From Candidatus Butyricicoccus avistercoris (GTDB taxonomy: Bacteria; Bacillota; Clostridia; Oscillospirales; Butyricicoccaceae): a stretch of DNA of 64,000 nucleotides. The notes below the pieces were generated by a model. The model was not told the origin of the DNA and did no database searches. It worked only from the letters and a program-made list of their open reading frames with translations. Shown here one piece after another: positions 25,208-37,290 of the stretch (its first letter is position 1; each line of letters starts with the position of its first letter). The stretch spans positions 1-64,000 of the forward strand of contig DXIE01000028.1 of NCBI GenBank assembly GCA_019113005.1, given 5' to 3'. The position numbers and the translations under genes are program-made.

Positions 25208-28200
25208 ATGAAAGCTAGTAAAGCTAAATCTCATATAGGAATTTTAAAACGTATATGTGCATTAGTTTTATGTACCGCTATACTTATCGGTATTATGCCC
25301 CAAGTTTCTTTTACTAAAGCTGAAGCTGCTAATACCACTCAGACAGAAGCACTTAACAAGCTTGTTGAATGGGGAATAATGCGTGGTGACCAAGCAGGTA
25401 ACTTATCACCTAATAGGGCTATAACCCGTGCTGAATTTGTAACTATGCTTAATCGTACTTTCGGTTATACTAAAACGACTTCCGAGCCTTTTAAAGATGT
25501 TGCAAGCAGCAACTGGTTCTATGATGATATAAGAATTGCTTATAAAGCTGGATATTTTACTGGCACAAGCAAAACTACTGCTTCACCTAATGCAAACTTA
25601 ACCCGTGAAGCTGCAGTTGTTATGCTTTGCAGAAATATTATGCTCAAAGAGCAATCAGGTGAAGATTTATCATTTACCGATAGCAGACTTGCAAGTGATT
25701 GGAGTAGAGGTTTTATTAAGGCTGCCGCAGAGAAAGGCATTGTAGCTGGTGATACTTCTGGTACTTTCCGCCCACTTGCTAATATAACCCGTGGCGAAGT
25801 TGCTATTTTGCTTGCTAGAATTATTGGTACTCCTATTCTTGACACAGGTACATATTCTAATAATGTAAATGGCAATCTTATGATTAATAAGTCTGGTGTT
25901 ACACTTGATAACATGACCGTTTCAGGTGATTTATATATAACTGGCGGTGTTGGTCTTGGTTATGTTACACTTAATAATGTTCATGTACATGGTCAAATTA
26001 TCGCAAGCGGTGCAGGCGAAAGTAATAAGGGCGATTGTAGTATTATAATAAAAAACAGCTCTGCACCTGAAATGATAGTTGATAGTCCATCTAATCAATA
26101 TGTAACTATCCGCACAGCTGGTTCAACTGTTATTGACAAAACATATGTCCGTACTGATACATACCTAGAAGATAAGTCTAACGAGGGTTATGGTATGACA
26201 TATATACAGGTCGATGGTGAAGAAGGCACTAAATTAGACCTCTCAGGAAACATAAACGAAGTTGTAAGCACTACACCAAAAAGTGCAATAAATGTCGGTT
26301 CTGGAGTGGTAAAAAAGCTTACTATTGACGAAAATGCTACAAATTCCACCGTAAAAATCGACCAAGGTGCTGTTGTTGAAATTCTAAACCTTGATGTTGC
26401 AACAACTGTAACTGGTAAAGGTGATATTGCATCTCTTTATGTAAATGCACCAGGTTGTAAGGTTGAAATGTTGCCTGACTATATTTATATTCGTCCAGGT
26501 ATCACAGCTAATATAAATGGCACAGAAATGGACAGCACTTTAGCCGAACAGATGTCTGATAAACCTCGTATTTTAACAGGTTATCCTCGTTCTGATGATA
26601 TCGCTCCAACTCAAATAACTGCCAAATTTGAAACAAATAAAGAAGGCACTGTTTATTGGGCTGTAAGACTTAGTGGCGATGGTGCTATGGTCGCTGACGA
26701 TATAATAAAACCTCCTTCTTATGGTGCAAAGGTTGTTAAAAGCGGTAAAGTATCTGCTAAAGAAGCTAATAAAGTTATAGAATCTAAAGTTTCTGGTTTA
26801 AAACTGGATACTTCTTATGTGCTTTCTGCTGTTTTAGTAGATGAGCGTGGCACTAATAGCCTTGTTAAAACACTATATTTCACAACCCCAGATAACTCTA
26901 AACCTAACTTTGCAAGTGGATATCCTAAAGCAAACCTAATTGAAGATACTTATGTAATATTCGATGTTGCAGCAAGCAAAAACTGTACTCTTTATTGGGC
27001 TATTTATAAAAAGGGTATGACTGCACCTATCGCAAATGACTTTAAGGACAATGTTTTAACTGGTTCTATACATTCTGGTACAGTTAAAATGACAAAAAGT
27101 GAAGAAGAAAGTGTAACTATGGGTAATATTCTAGAAAATGCATCAAATGCACTCAGAGAATATACCGATTATGATGTTTATTTCTTCTTATCTGACGGCG
27201 TAAATGATTCTACAATCAAAAAAGTTAGTGTTACAACCGCAGATAGAACCCCACCAGAATTTTTAACCAACTATCCTAGAATTTCAAAAATTGCTGCTAA
27301 GGCTCTTACTGGTGAAGCAGCTATAAATGAAAATGGTAAAATCTACTGGGCTATTGTAAAGCATGGTACAGATTATCCTGTTCCAGACCCAAATCTTGAC
27401 CCTAATAACCCAAGTGACCAAGAAAAATTACAGCTATACTATAAAAACCAAATTAAAGGCGGTATGTATGCCTTAAAGAGCGGCTCTGTTTCAACAACCA
27501 AAGATGCTATTAAGAGCATAAACTTTTCTGGTCTTGCTGCTGAAACCGCTTATGATATCTATTTCGTAGCGGAAGATTCTCATGGCAATTTATCAGAAAT
27601 CAAGACTATAAATAATGCAAAAACTCTTGATAGCTCTGCACCTGAGCTTCTTGAGCAAAAGTTCTCACTTACAAATGACAAGGGAGACCCTCTTGCCGAT
27701 ACTGATATAACTTTAGTTTTTGATGAAGATATATACAGTAATGAAAACAGAAAATCTCTCTATGAGATGTTTAACGAAATAAAATCTGCAGATGATATTG
27801 TACTCACAACTACTGATAAGAAAACATTTTCATTTCAGGATTTAATAAATAGAATGTTTGTATTATCAGATTTAAATGCTGACCCAAGCAATCAAACATT
27901 AAAACTTGACTTAGGTGGTACAAACTTCAGAAATTACATCAATATAAAACTTACCGAAGATGGTTATACCGAAGTAACTTTCAAAAACACTGCACTTCCA
28001 CTAAAGAGTGGTGGTACTTATCAGTTTACTCTAAACTATATAACCGACTCATCTAATAATAATATGGGTCAAAATATTAAGGTTAATAAGTTTACTGTAC
28101 TAAATGCACAAATTAATATAAATAAGCTTGCTGTTACAACTGTTCCTGATGATGATCCAAAACCTGATACTTCATATGCTCAGAATGGTGAAGTTAAGGC

Positions 28201-30193
28201 AAATGCAGCATTTTCTATGATACCATATGCAAATAGTACAGCAAGTGCTGCTGATGGAATTACATATGATATTCTTATCGCATCTGATACTTCCATTGAA
28301 TTTGAAATTTATCGTCGAATTAGAACTGATGGAACAGAACAAACTGGCTCTTGGGAGAAGCTAAAAAATAAAACTACTTCTGTATTTAAAATTACAAATG
28401 ATGCTAAAAACAATAAGTGGACTGCACTTAGCCTTAATGATGCACAAGGCATAGATACTGGTAACTATCCTCAGTTAAATAAGGAAGACCCTAAAACTGG
28501 TTTTAATCCTGCTGGATATGACTATGCTATTTCTATAAGGTCTATAGATGGCGACCGAAAAATGGAAACTTGGAACTCCACTATAAACCTAAAGATATTC
28601 TGTGTAGCTGGTGAATCAGTTGATGTAGATGGTTTAACCCCTGGTGACTCTGTTACTGATAAGGACTACAACGACTATATATCTAATCCTACTTACGGCG
28701 TATCATCAATCGGTAATCCTGCCGATGGTTTAGATATCAAAGTAGAATGTAGACCAAACACACCTCCACAGTTTTTAGAGTCTTATCCATTGGCTGCTGT
28801 CGGAGATTCCATAGCTAATATAGAATATATGTTAGACCGTGACGGTACTGTTTATTATGTAGTTGTTCCAGTCGATGTTTACAAAAATAATATTAAATAT
28901 GGTGACGGTGGCAGTCAGCCTGATGCCGAAGTAGATATCGGCAATCCGCCTGATGATTCTCCTGGTGTTGTTGATAGAGAACCTGGAGTTCGTAATCACA
29001 ACCTAATTTCACCATCTGCAAATAGTATTATGAAACAAACTGGTTTTACTGGCAAAGACTACATAACTGATTCATCAAATTTTGTTACTGGTGGTTCATC
29101 ACAAAAAATAGAACTTACAAATCTTAAAGCCAATACAAAGTATTATATTTTCTTTGCTTTAAGAAATGAGTATGTAAGTGAATTATCATTACCTCTAGTA
29201 TATACATTTACAACTGGTGATGTTGTTTCTCCTTCACTAAAGGCAATATCTACTGGTGGAGGTTCTCGTGCTGAATACACTATTGCTCCTGGTGAAGATG
29301 CTAATACTGTTGAAGCGAACGTTTATTGGAATCTATATCCTTACAGTGGTTATCCAGATATATTCAAACAAACACCTCAAGACTTAGGATATACAGATGT
29401 TGATCCTAGTTTCTTAAATAAAACTGTATCTGAATTAATTAAGTCTGGTGATATAAATAAAATCACTAATTCTGCATTTAAAAACCAAGTATTTGATACA
29501 ATAGCAAACTCTGAAACTGGTGGTTATACAATCACTGATTCTGGTGATGATACAGACCTTGGAGTATCAGCTACTAATTCAGATCCATTTAAAAAGACGA
29601 TTATTAACACTGATAAGTTAGAGCTGAACAATAGATACATATTGTTTGTAACTGCTAAAAATATACTTGGTGGCGACCCTGTATTCTCTATTGTTGAACA
29701 AATACGTAAATATGACACTGAACCTCCTAAGGTTGACAGTATATCTAAACCTAGCAATACAAGTGCAAATGATAATTACTTTACAGGCACTGTATTTGTA
29801 ACATTTAATAAGGATCTTCATGTTATAAATCAAGATACATTTGAAGCTGCTAAGTATCCATATATTGTTAAAAAAGATGATATTCAGTCAACCGCTTCTG
29901 GTACTTCTAAAGTTGAATTTGGAAATTCAGGAACAGAAGCAAAATCAGTTCTGAAACTTGAGTTTAAGTATTGCTTGCCTGATACCACAGTTTATATTAC
30001 ACCTACATATGACGGTATCACAACAACAGGTGTATTTGCATCTAAGGACGCTGTTGGACGTAAGGATTCTCCTATTGCATTTAGACTCGAAAGAGTTGCA
30101 AATGAAGATGGAACGACTTATTCATGGCAGGTAGTTATGGCAAGTGGTGACTATATTGGTTCTACTTCTGAAACAAACCCTACAAATCAATGA
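25208..30193 (+). CDS. Large SLH-domain surface protein (1661 residues)
   Basis: A secreted cell-wall-attached protein. It has a signal peptide (residues 1-40, cleavage after AEA), then three SLH repeats to about residue 210, each ending in a TRAEFV / TREAAVV / TRGEVAI type helix; these bind pyruvylated wall polymer in known cases. Next is a parallel-beta-like stretch (220-310). At least four repeats of about 110 residues follow, each opening with a GYPR/SYPL-type motif and a T-(V/L)-YWA strand (near 455, 568, 688 and 1190), fibronectin-III-like in size. No C-terminal anchor is seen. The function may be adhesion or S-layer structure. It ends at a terminator. Confidence 0.85.
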   Translation: MKASKAKSHIGILKRICALVLCTAILIGIMPQVSFTKAEAANTTQTEALNKLVEWGIMRGDQAGNLSPNRAITRAEFVTMLNRTFGYTKTTSEPFKDVASSNWFYDDIRIAYKAGYFTGTSKTTASPNANLTREAAVVMLCRNIMLKEQSGEDLSFTDSRLASDWSRGFIKAAAEKGIVAGDTSGTFRPLANITRGEVAILLARIIGTPILDTGTYSNNVNGNLMINKSGVTLDNMTVSGDLYITGGVGLGYVTLNNVHVHGQIIASGAGESNKGDCSIIIKNSSAPEMIVDSPSNQYVTIRTAGSTVIDKTYVRTDTYLEDKSNEGYGMTYIQVDGEEGTKLDLSGNINEVVSTTPKSAINVGSGVVKKLTIDENATNSTVKIDQGAVVEILNLDVATTVTGKGDIASLYVNAPGCKVEMLPDYIYIRPGITANINGTEMDSTLAEQMSDKPRILTGYPRSDDIAPTQITAKFETNKEGTVYWAVRLSGDGAMVADDIIKPPSYGAKVVKSGKVSAKEANKVIESKVSGLKLDTSYVLSAVLVDERGTNSLVKTLYFTTPDNSKPNFASGYPKANLIEDTYVIFDVAASKNCTLYWAIYKKGMTAPIANDFKDNVLTGSIHSGTVKMTKSEEESVTMGNILENASNALREYTDYDVYFFLSDGVNDSTIKKVSVTTADRTPPEFLTNYPRISKIAAKALTGEAAINENGKIYWAIVKHGTDYPVPDPNLDPNNPSDQEKLQLYYKNQIKGGMYALKSGSVSTTKDAIKSINFSGLAAETAYDIYFVAEDSHGNLSEIKTINNAKTLDSSAPELLEQKFSLTNDKGDPLADTDITLVFDEDIYSNENRKSLYEMFNEIKSADDIVLTTTDKKTFSFQDLINRMFVLSDLNADPSNQTLKLDLGGTNFRNYINIKLTEDGYTEVTFKNTALPLKSGGTYQFTLNYITDSSNNNMGQNIKVNKFTVLNAQININKLAVTTVPDDDPKPDTSYAQNGEVKANAAFSMIPYANSTASAADGITYDILIASDTSIEFEIYRRIRTDGTEQTGSWEKLKNKTTSVFKITNDAKNNKWTALSLNDAQGIDTGNYPQLNKEDPKTGFNPAGYDYAISIRSIDGDRKMETWNSTINLKIFCVAGESVDVDGLTPGDSVTDKDYNDYISNPTYGVSSIGNPADGLDIKVECRPNTPPQFLESYPLAAVGDSIANIEYMLDRDGTVYYVVVPVDVYKNNIKYGDGGSQPDAEVDIGNPPDDSPGVVDREPGVRNHNLISPSANSIMKQTGFTGKDYITDSSNFVTGGSSQKIELTNLKANTKYYIFFALRNEYVSELSLPLVYTFTTGDVVSPSLKAISTGGGSRAEYTIAPGEDANTVEANVYWNLYPYSGYPDIFKQTPQDLGYTDVDPSFLNKTVSELIKSGDINKITNSAFKNQVFDTIANSETGGYTITDSGDDTDLGVSATNSDPFKKTIINTDKLELNNRYILFVTAKNILGGDPVFSIVEQIRKYDTEPPKVDSISKPSNTSANDNYFTGTVFVTFNKDLHVINQDTFEAAKYPYIVKKDDIQSTASGTSKVEFGNSGTEAKSVLKLEFKYCLPDTTVYITPTYDGITTTGVFASKDAVGRKDSPIAFRLERVANEDGTTYSWQVVMASGDYIGSTSETNPTNQ

Positions 30194-30214
30194 TATTCTA
30201 TCATTAAACTATAA

Positions 30215-30249
30215 AACAGGAAGCTTTCTAGCTTCCTGTTTTTCTTTTT
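30215..30249 (+). terminator. Intrinsic terminator after the SLH protein gene
   Basis: AACAGGAAGC (30215-30224) pairs perfectly with GCTTCCTGTT (30231-30240) around a 6-nt loop and is followed by a T-rich tract. Confidence 0.92.
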
Positions 30250-30339
30250 GTCGAAAACAACCATTTTAAATAGCAATTCAGTGTGATATAATTTTTTGAA
30301 GTGTATAAGTTTTGTGATTATTAGATTAGAGGTTAATTT

Positions 30340-32229
30340 ATGTTTGATTTTCTACCTATTTCCCGTGAGGATATGGAAAACCGTGGTTGGTATTACTGCG
30401 ATTTTCTTTTAGTTACTGGTGATGCTTATATTGACCACCCTTCTTTTGGTACTGCTATTATATCTCGAGTTCTTGAAAATGCAGGCTTTAAAGTTGTTAT
30501 TTTAAGTCAGCCCGATTTTACTAGCGAGAAAGATTTTTTAGCTATGGGTAAACCTCGTTATGCTGTTTTAATAAATGCAGGTAATATTGATTCAATGGTT
30601 GCTCATTATACGGCTGCAAAAAAACGTAGACATGATGATGCATATACTGCTGGTGGTGTGGGCGGTAAACGTCCAGACAGAGCAGTTACTGTTTATTCTA
30701 TGCTTGCAAGAAAAGCTTTTCCAGATACTCCTGTGCTTATCGGTGGACTTGAAGCTTCACTTCGTCGTTTTGCTCATTATGATTACTGGGCAGATAGAGT
30801 TATGCCTAGTGTGCTTTCGTCTTCTGGTGCTGATGCACTTATGTTTGGTATGAGTGAACGCTCTATTATAGAAATCGCTAAAAATATGAAAGCTGGCAAA
30901 AAAGGCAATGATATATGGCGAAATATTCGAGGAGTTGCTTATTTTGCTCATAATAATGAGCAAATACCATTTGAAAGTGTAGAATGTCCATCTTATGAAG
31001 ATGTTTTATCTGATAAAGTCGCTTATGCTAAATCTGTAAAACTACAATATGACCAAGCTGACCATGTAACAGGTAAAGCCATACTTCAAAAGCATGGTAA
31101 ACGCATACTTGTGCAAAATCCTCCTGCAATTCCACTTACCACTGAGGAAATGGACAAGGTTTATGCACTTCCTTATATGCGAACTTATCACCCATCTTAT
31201 GAAAAGCTTGGTGGAGTACCTGCAATTAAGGAAGTACAGTTTTCTATCATTCATAACAGAGGTTGTTTTGGTGCGTGTAATTTCTGTGCACTTGCTTTCC
31301 ATCAAGGTAGATATATTTCCGCCCGTTCACATGATTCTGTTGTAAATGAGGCTAAACAGATAGCTAAACACCCAGATTTTAAAGGTTATATACATGATGT
31401 CGGAGGTCCTACTGCAAATTTCCGTTTTCCATCATGCAAAAAGCAAGAAAAACACGGTCTTTGCACAAATAAACGTTGTTTGTTTCCTAAATCATGTTCT
31501 CAACTTGAGGCAGACCATACAGATTATTTATCACTTTTACGCAAACTACGTGAAATTGACGGCATAAAAAAAGTTTTTGTGCGTTCCGGTCTTAGATATG
31601 ACTATATGATGGCGGATAATAACGATAAGTTTTTCACCGAGCTTGTAAAACATCATATTTCTGGACAGCTTAAAGTTGCACCTGAGCATATGAGCGATAA
31701 TGCACTTTATTATATGGGTAAACCATCATTCTCTATTTATGAAAAATTCAGAGAACGCTATGCAAAAATAAATGAAAAACTTGGTAAAAAACAGTATCTT
31801 GTACCATACTTAATGTCATCTCACCCTGGAGCTACACTTGATGATGCAATTTTACTTGCTGAATATCTAAATAAAATCGGTTATTGCCCAGAACAAGTAC
31901 AAGACTTCTACCCTACCCCTGGAACACTTTCAACTGCAATGTATTATACAGAAATCGACCCACGCACAATGAAACCTGTATATGTAGCAAAAACAGCAGA
32001 AGAAAAAGCAATGCAAAGAGCATTACTTCAATGGCGTAGAACAGATAAACGTCCTATTATAATTGCCGCACTTAAAAAAGCAGGTCGAGAGGATTTAATA
32101 GGCTTTGGCAAGGAATGTTTAATTCGCCCTGCAAGAGGAGAAAAACCACCCGTTATTAAACATAAAAAGCCTAGTACAAATTCCAAACCTCGTAAAAAGG
32201 GTTGGGCAAAACCTAAAAAGAAAAAGTAA
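30340..32229 (+). CDS. YgiQ family radical SAM protein
   Basis: A 629-residue protein of unknown substrate. The radical SAM cluster motif is C309-x3-C313-x2-C316 in NRGCFGACNFCALAFHQGR, preceded by a B12-binding-like N-terminal domain (FLPISREDMENRGW, VTGDAYIDHPSFGTAI). Family hallmarks are YTAGGVGGKRPDRA and HDVGGPTANFRFP, and a C-terminal extension with Cys-rich CKKQEKHGLCTNKRC, followed by a Lys/Pro tail. It is monocistronic, with a terminator downstream. Confidence 0.9.
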   Translation: MFDFLPISREDMENRGWYYCDFLLVTGDAYIDHPSFGTAIISRVLENAGFKVVILSQPDFTSEKDFLAMGKPRYAVLINAGNIDSMVAHYTAAKKRRHDDAYTAGGVGGKRPDRAVTVYSMLARKAFPDTPVLIGGLEASLRRFAHYDYWADRVMPSVLSSSGADALMFGMSERSIIEIAKNMKAGKKGNDIWRNIRGVAYFAHNNEQIPFESVECPSYEDVLSDKVAYAKSVKLQYDQADHVTGKAILQKHGKRILVQNPPAIPLTTEEMDKVYALPYMRTYHPSYEKLGGVPAIKEVQFSIIHNRGCFGACNFCALAFHQGRYISARSHDSVVNEAKQIAKHPDFKGYIHDVGGPTANFRFPSCKKQEKHGLCTNKRCLFPKSCSQLEADHTDYLSLLRKLREIDGIKKVFVRSGLRYDYMMADNNDKFFTELVKHHISGQLKVAPEHMSDNALYYMGKPSFSIYEKFRERYAKINEKLGKKQYLVPYLMSSHPGATLDDAILLAEYLNKIGYCPEQVQDFYPTPGTLSTAMYYTEIDPRTMKPVYVAKTAEEKAMQRALLQWRRTDKRPIIIAALKKAGREDLIGFGKECLIRPARGEKPPVIKHKKPSTNSKPRKKGWAKPKKKK

Positions 32230-32230
32230 A

Positions 32231-32262
32231 AAAAGCGAGCTTTTAAAAGCTCGCTTTTAATT
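32231..32262. terminator. Bidirectional terminator between ygiQ and ilvD
   Basis: A perfect 14-bp palindrome AAAAGCGAGCTTTT/AAAAGCTCGCTTTT (32231-32258), with A- and T-rich ends on both sides, serves two convergent genes. Confidence 0.9.
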
Positions 32263-32265
32263 TTA

Positions 32266-33930
32266 TTATCTTAAAATAGCACCTTGGTCTGCTGAAGTTA
32301 CAAGTCTGGAATAACGGTTTAACCAACCAGACTTAACCTTTGGTTCTGGCTGTTTCCATTCAGCTTTACGTTTTGCAAGTTCTTCATCAGATATCTTTAC
32401 ATTTACCTTGCTGTTTGGAATATCAATAGAGATGATATCGCCTTCCTTAACAAGACCGATTTCACCACCAGATGCAGCTTCTGGAGATACATGACCGATA
32501 GATGCACCACGAGATGCACCAGAAAAACGTCCATCTGTAATCAGTGCAACGTCCTTGTCTAGTTTCATACCTGCAAGTGCAGAAGTTGGGTTTAACATCT
32601 CACGCATACCAGGGCCACCCTTAGGACCTTCATAGCGGATAATTACAACATCACCCTTGTTAATCTTACCGCCATAAATAGCAGTAATTGCATCTTCTTC
32701 GCTGTCGAATACTCTTGCAGGACCTTCATGTACCATCATTTCAGCCGCTACTGCTGAACGCTTAACTACACAGCCATTCTTTGCAATATTACCCCAAAGT
32801 ACAGCAATTCCGCCTGTTTCAGAGTATGGATTTTCGATAGGTCTAACAACCTCAGGATTTTTATTTTGAACACCCTCAAGGTTTTCACCAACAGTTTTGC
32901 CTGTGCAAGTGATAAGAGAAGTGTCAAGGAAATTACGCTTTGTAAGCTCATGCATAATAGCTGGTACGCCACCGGCTGCATAAAGCTGCTCAATATGATG
33001 AGGGCCTGCTGGTGCAAGATGACATATATTAGGCACTTTTTCAGAAATCTCGTTTAAAGTTTCTAGCTTTAAAGGTACACCTGCCTCATTTGCAATAGCA
33101 AGCAGATGAAGTACAGAGTTAGTAGAACAGCCGATAGCCATTTCACAGCATAGAGCATTAACAAATGCTTTTTCTGTTAAAATATCTCTTGGCTTGATAT
33201 CCTTTTCAACAAGCTCCATAATCTTCATACCTGCATGTTTTGCAAGATGAATACGAGCTGCACTAACTGCTGGAGTTGTACCGTTTCCAGATAAAGCCAT
33301 GCCGATTGCCTCGGATAGACAGTTCATAGAGTTAGCTGTATACATACCAGCACAAGAACCACAACCTGGGCAAGAGTTACATTCAGCCTCATAGAAAGTC
33401 TTCTCGTCCATCAGACCTGCTTTGTAAGCACCAACAGCCTCAAAAGTCTTGGAAAGTGAAACTTCTTCACCACCGAAATGACCTGCAAGCATTGGGCCAC
33501 CAGAAATTATAATAGATGGAATATTAAGACGAGCAGCCGCCATAAGCATACCAGGGACAATTTTGTCACAGTTAGGAATAAGCACTAAACCGTCAAGCTG
33601 ATGAGCTTGAGCTAGTGTTTCCACACTATCTGCGATAAGCTCACGAGATGCCAATGAATATTTCATGCCGATATGACCCATAGCAATGCCATCACAAACA
33701 CCGATAGCTGGAACAAGTACAGGTGTACCACCTGCCATACGCACACCAGCCTTTGCAGCATCTGCAATTTTATCAAGGTTTATATGTCCAGGGATAATTT
33801 CGGAATATGCGGAAACCACACCGATAATTGGACGGGATAATTCTTCATCAGTTAAACCGCAAGCACGAAGTAATGAACGGTTAGGCATACGTTCTGCACC
33901 TGCGGTAATATTATCACTTCTTTTAGGCAT
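32266..33930 (-). CDS. ilvD: Dihydroxy-acid dehydratase IlvD
   Basis: IlvD dehydrates the dihydroxy-acid intermediates to 2-ketoisovalerate and 2-keto-3-methylvalerate in valine, isoleucine and leucine synthesis. The 554-residue protein has the iron-sulphur and Mg ligand motifs [22 protein letters not shown] and [20 protein letters not shown], and the C-terminal [20 protein letters not shown] segment. It is the last gene of ilvB-ilvN-ilvC-ilvD. Confidence 0.97.
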   Translation of the reverse strand: MPKRSDNITAGAERMPNRSLLRACGLTDEELSRPIIGVVSAYSEIIPGHINLDKIADAAKAGVRMAGGTPVLVPAIGVCDGIAMGHIGMKYSLASRELIADSVETLAQAHQLDGLVLIPNCDKIVPGMLMAAARLNIPSIIISGGPMLAGHFGGEEVSLSKTFEAVGAYKAGLMDEKTFYEAECNSCPGCGSCAGMYTANSMNCLSEAIGMALSGNGTTPAVSAARIHLAKHAGMKIMELVEKDIKPRDILTEKAFVNALCCEMAIGCSTNSVLHLLAIANEAGVPLKLETLNEISEKVPNICHLAPAGPHHIEQLYAAGGVPAIMHELTKRNFLDTSLITCTGKTVGENLEGVQNKNPEVVRPIENPYSETGGIAVLWGNIAKNGCVVKRSAVAAEMMVHEGPARVFDSEEDAITAIYGGKINKGDVVIIRYEGPKGGPGMREMLNPTSALAGMKLDKDVALITDGRFSGASRGASIGHVSPEAASGGEIGLVKEGDIISIDIPNSKVNVKISDEELAKRKAEWKQPEPKVKSGWLNRYSRLVTSADQGAILR

Positions 33931-33950
33931 TTTTCATTCCTCCTTATATA

Positions 33951-33985
33951 AAAAAATGAAACGCCCACCGCTGGGCGGGCGTTTC
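33951..33985 (-). terminator. Terminator-like hairpin between ilvC and ilvD
   Basis: On the minus strand GAAACGCCC (33985-33977) pairs with GGGCGTTTC (33966-33958), with inner GC pairs, and is followed by CAT then seven T, just ahead of the ilvD SD. It probably ends part of the transcripts, lowering ilvD output relative to ilvC. Confidence 0.7.
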
Positions 33986-33996
33986 TTAATATTATA

Positions 33997-35004
<1,008 letters not shown>

Positions 35005-35048
35005 CTAAAAAATATGGGTTTTATATAAATTTTTATATAGCAATATAA

Positions 35049-35525
35049 TTATTTCATCATAGCAGTTACGCCTGAGCGGCACATATCCATAATATGAAAA
35101 TGTGAGATTACATTTATAAAAGCATCTATTCGGCTTGGAACTTCGGTCAGCTCAACAATAATACTGTCTGCACTGCTTTGAACAACAACAGCATTATAAA
35201 CCTCAGCGATTTCTCTTATGCTTTCTTTAGCTGCGGCATCACCCGCTTGAATTTTTACAAATAAAAGCTCTTTACAATAGCTTTCTTCTTCCCAAAGCTG
35301 TTCAACCCAAATAGCTTCTTCAAGCTTAGAAACCTGCTTTATAATTTGCTCTAGGATTTTTTCATCACCCTCAACAATTATAGACATTCTTGAAACCTTT
35401 GGGTCACTTGTTGCGGATACTGTAAGTGAGTCAATATTAAAACCTCTACGACCAAAAAGGCTTGCGACTCTTGCCAGTACACCAGAATTGTTTTTTACAA
35501 TTACTGATAATATATACTTTTGCAT
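35049..35525 (-). CDS. ilvN: Acetolactate synthase small (regulatory) subunit
   Basis: This subunit activates acetolactate synthase and confers valine feedback inhibition. The 158-residue protein has an N-terminal ACT domain (ILSVIVKNNSGVLARVASLF, then GRRGFNIDSLTVSAT) and a C-terminal ALS_ss domain. It follows ilvB by 15 nt, with a GGGGGGAAG SD. Confidence 0.95.
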   Translation of the reverse strand: MQKYILSVIVKNNSGVLARVASLFGRRGFNIDSLTVSATSDPKVSRMSIIVEGDEKILEQIIKQVSKLEEAIWVEQLWEEESYCKELLFVKIQAGDAAAKESIREIAEVYNAVVVQSSADSIIVELTEVPSRIDAFINVISHFHIMDMCRSGVTAMMK

Positions 35526-35540
35526 ATCTGTCTTCCCCCC

Positions 35541-37208
35541 TTAGTCAATTACAAAATCACGAACAGATTTGCCAGCTGGAACCATTGGCAGAACTCTTTC
35601 ATCTTTATCTATTGCACAATCAATTAGACTTGGCTTGTCAGTGCTTTCCATAGCCTTTTTAAATGCTGCTTTAAACTCATCTAGGTTTTCACAGTGATAA
35701 CCATCAGCACCGAAAGCGTCTGCCAGTTTTACATAATCTGTTTTACGTTCTGGGTCGGTTGCCGAATAATGTTTATTATAGAACATTGTTTGCCACTGAC
35801 GAACCATACCCAAAACTCTGTTATTCATAACAACAGTTATAATTGGTAAATTATAAGAAACCGAAGTGCAAAGCTCATTTAAATTCATATGGAATGAGCC
35901 GTCACCTGTTATATGGATAACTCTCTTGTTAGGCTGAGCCATTTTAGCACCGATTGCAGCACCGTAACCATAACCCATTGTACCCAGACCGCCAGAAGTT
36001 AAGAAATGACGAATTTTATTTCTCTTTGAATACTGAGCTGCCCACATCTGATGTTGACCAACATCAGTTACAATAATAGCGTCCTCACCAACAAGGTCTG
36101 AAATAACTCCCATAATTTGATGTGGCTTTAATACGCTGTCATCATCTTTTGGACGATAATCCAGTTTTTCTTTCCACTCTTTAATTTGCTCAAGCCATTC
36201 AGTGTGCTTATTCTCCTTGACATATGGCAAAATATTGGTTAGGAAAGTTTTTGCGTCCATAACAACTGAATCATCAGTTTGCATATTTTTATTTATTTCA
36301 GCAGCATCTATGTCTACATGAATAATCTTTGCATTTGGTGCAAATCTATCTGGGTCGGTTGCAACTCTATCGGAAAATCTCGCACCGATAGCTAAAATTA
36401 AATCGGCTTTATCAAGTGCAAAACCAGAAGAAACCTTACCATGCATACCAACCATACCGAGGTAAAGTGGCTCATCTACTGGCAGAGTACCAATCGCCAT
36501 CATAGTGCCAGAGGCTGGAATTTCAGCCTTTTTCATAAGAGCTAAAAGCTCTTTTCCCGCATCAGATGTTTGAACACCGCCACCGAAATAAATAGCAGGT
36601 TTTTGTGCCTCATTTATTTTATCAGCAATTCTCTGCATTTCCTCAGGTTTTACATCAAAAGTAACACTTGTATCAAGTGGCTTTTTAGGAGTATATTCAT
36701 ACTCTGCCGCTGTAACGTCCTTTGTAATATCAACAAGTACAGGCCCTGGTCTGCCTGTTTGAGCAATGCGGAAAGCCTCACTCAGTGTATCTGCAAGCTC
36801 ATCTACACGTCTTACTGTAAAGTTATGCTTAGTAATAGGCATTGTAATACCAGCTATATAAACCTCTTGGAAAGAGTCCTTACCAATAAGTGTAGAGCCT
36901 ACGTTACCAGTAATAGCAACCATTGGAATTGAGTCCATATAAGCAGTTGCAATACCAGTTACAAGGTTTGTAGCTCCTGGGCCAGAGGTTGCCAAACACA
37001 CACCAGTTTTACCAGTAGCTCTTGCATATCCGTCTGCTGCGTGTGATGCACCTTGTTCGTGTGCGGTCAGCACATGACGAATACGGTCACGGTTTATATA
37101 TAGTGCATCATAAATATTTAAAACTGCACCTCCAGGATAACCAAATATGGTGTCCACACCCTGCTCTAACAGAACTTCAACCAAAATCTGTGAACCATTC
37201 ATTTTCAT
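35541..37208 (-). CDS. ilvB: Acetolactate synthase large (catalytic) subunit
   Basis: IlvB is the thiamine-diphosphate enzyme that starts branched-chain amino-acid synthesis. Seen are the N-terminal GYPGGAVLNIYDAL and catalytic Glu in TAHEQGASHAADGYARATG, the FAD region in the centre, and the ThDP-Mg motif GDGSFHMNLNELCTS with NN at VVMNNRVLGM. I start at the ATG at 37208 (MKMNGSQ), where GAAGGT gives normal spacing, rather than at 37235. The protein then has 555 residues. It is the first gene behind the T-box leader. Confidence 0.96.
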   Translation of the reverse strand: MKMNGSQILVEVLLEQGVDTIFGYPGGAVLNIYDALYINRDRIRHVLTAHEQGASHAADGYARATGKTGVCLATSGPGATNLVTGIATAYMDSIPMVAITGNVGSTLIGKDSFQEVYIAGITMPITKHNFTVRRVDELADTLSEAFRIAQTGRPGPVLVDITKDVTAAEYEYTPKKPLDTSVTFDVKPEEMQRIADKINEAQKPAIYFGGGVQTSDAGKELLALMKKAEIPASGTMMAIGTLPVDEPLYLGMVGMHGKVSSGFALDKADLILAIGARFSDRVATDPDRFAPNAKIIHVDIDAAEINKNMQTDDSVVMDAKTFLTNILPYVKENKHTEWLEQIKEWKEKLDYRPKDDDSVLKPHQIMGVISDLVGEDAIIVTDVGQHQMWAAQYSKRNKIRHFLTSGGLGTMGYGYGAAIGAKMAQPNKRVIHITGDGSFHMNLNELCTSVSYNLPIITVVMNNRVLGMVRQWQTMFYNKHYSATDPERKTDYVKLADAFGADGYHCENLDEFKAAFKKAMESTDKPSLIDCAIDKDERVLPMVPAGKSVRDFVID

Positions 37209-37290
37209 TGTGTAACCTTCACTCCTCGCATTCATCTCTCTTTTTTGTGATACCGTTTTACTCTAATAAATAACAAAAGTGTTTATTTCT

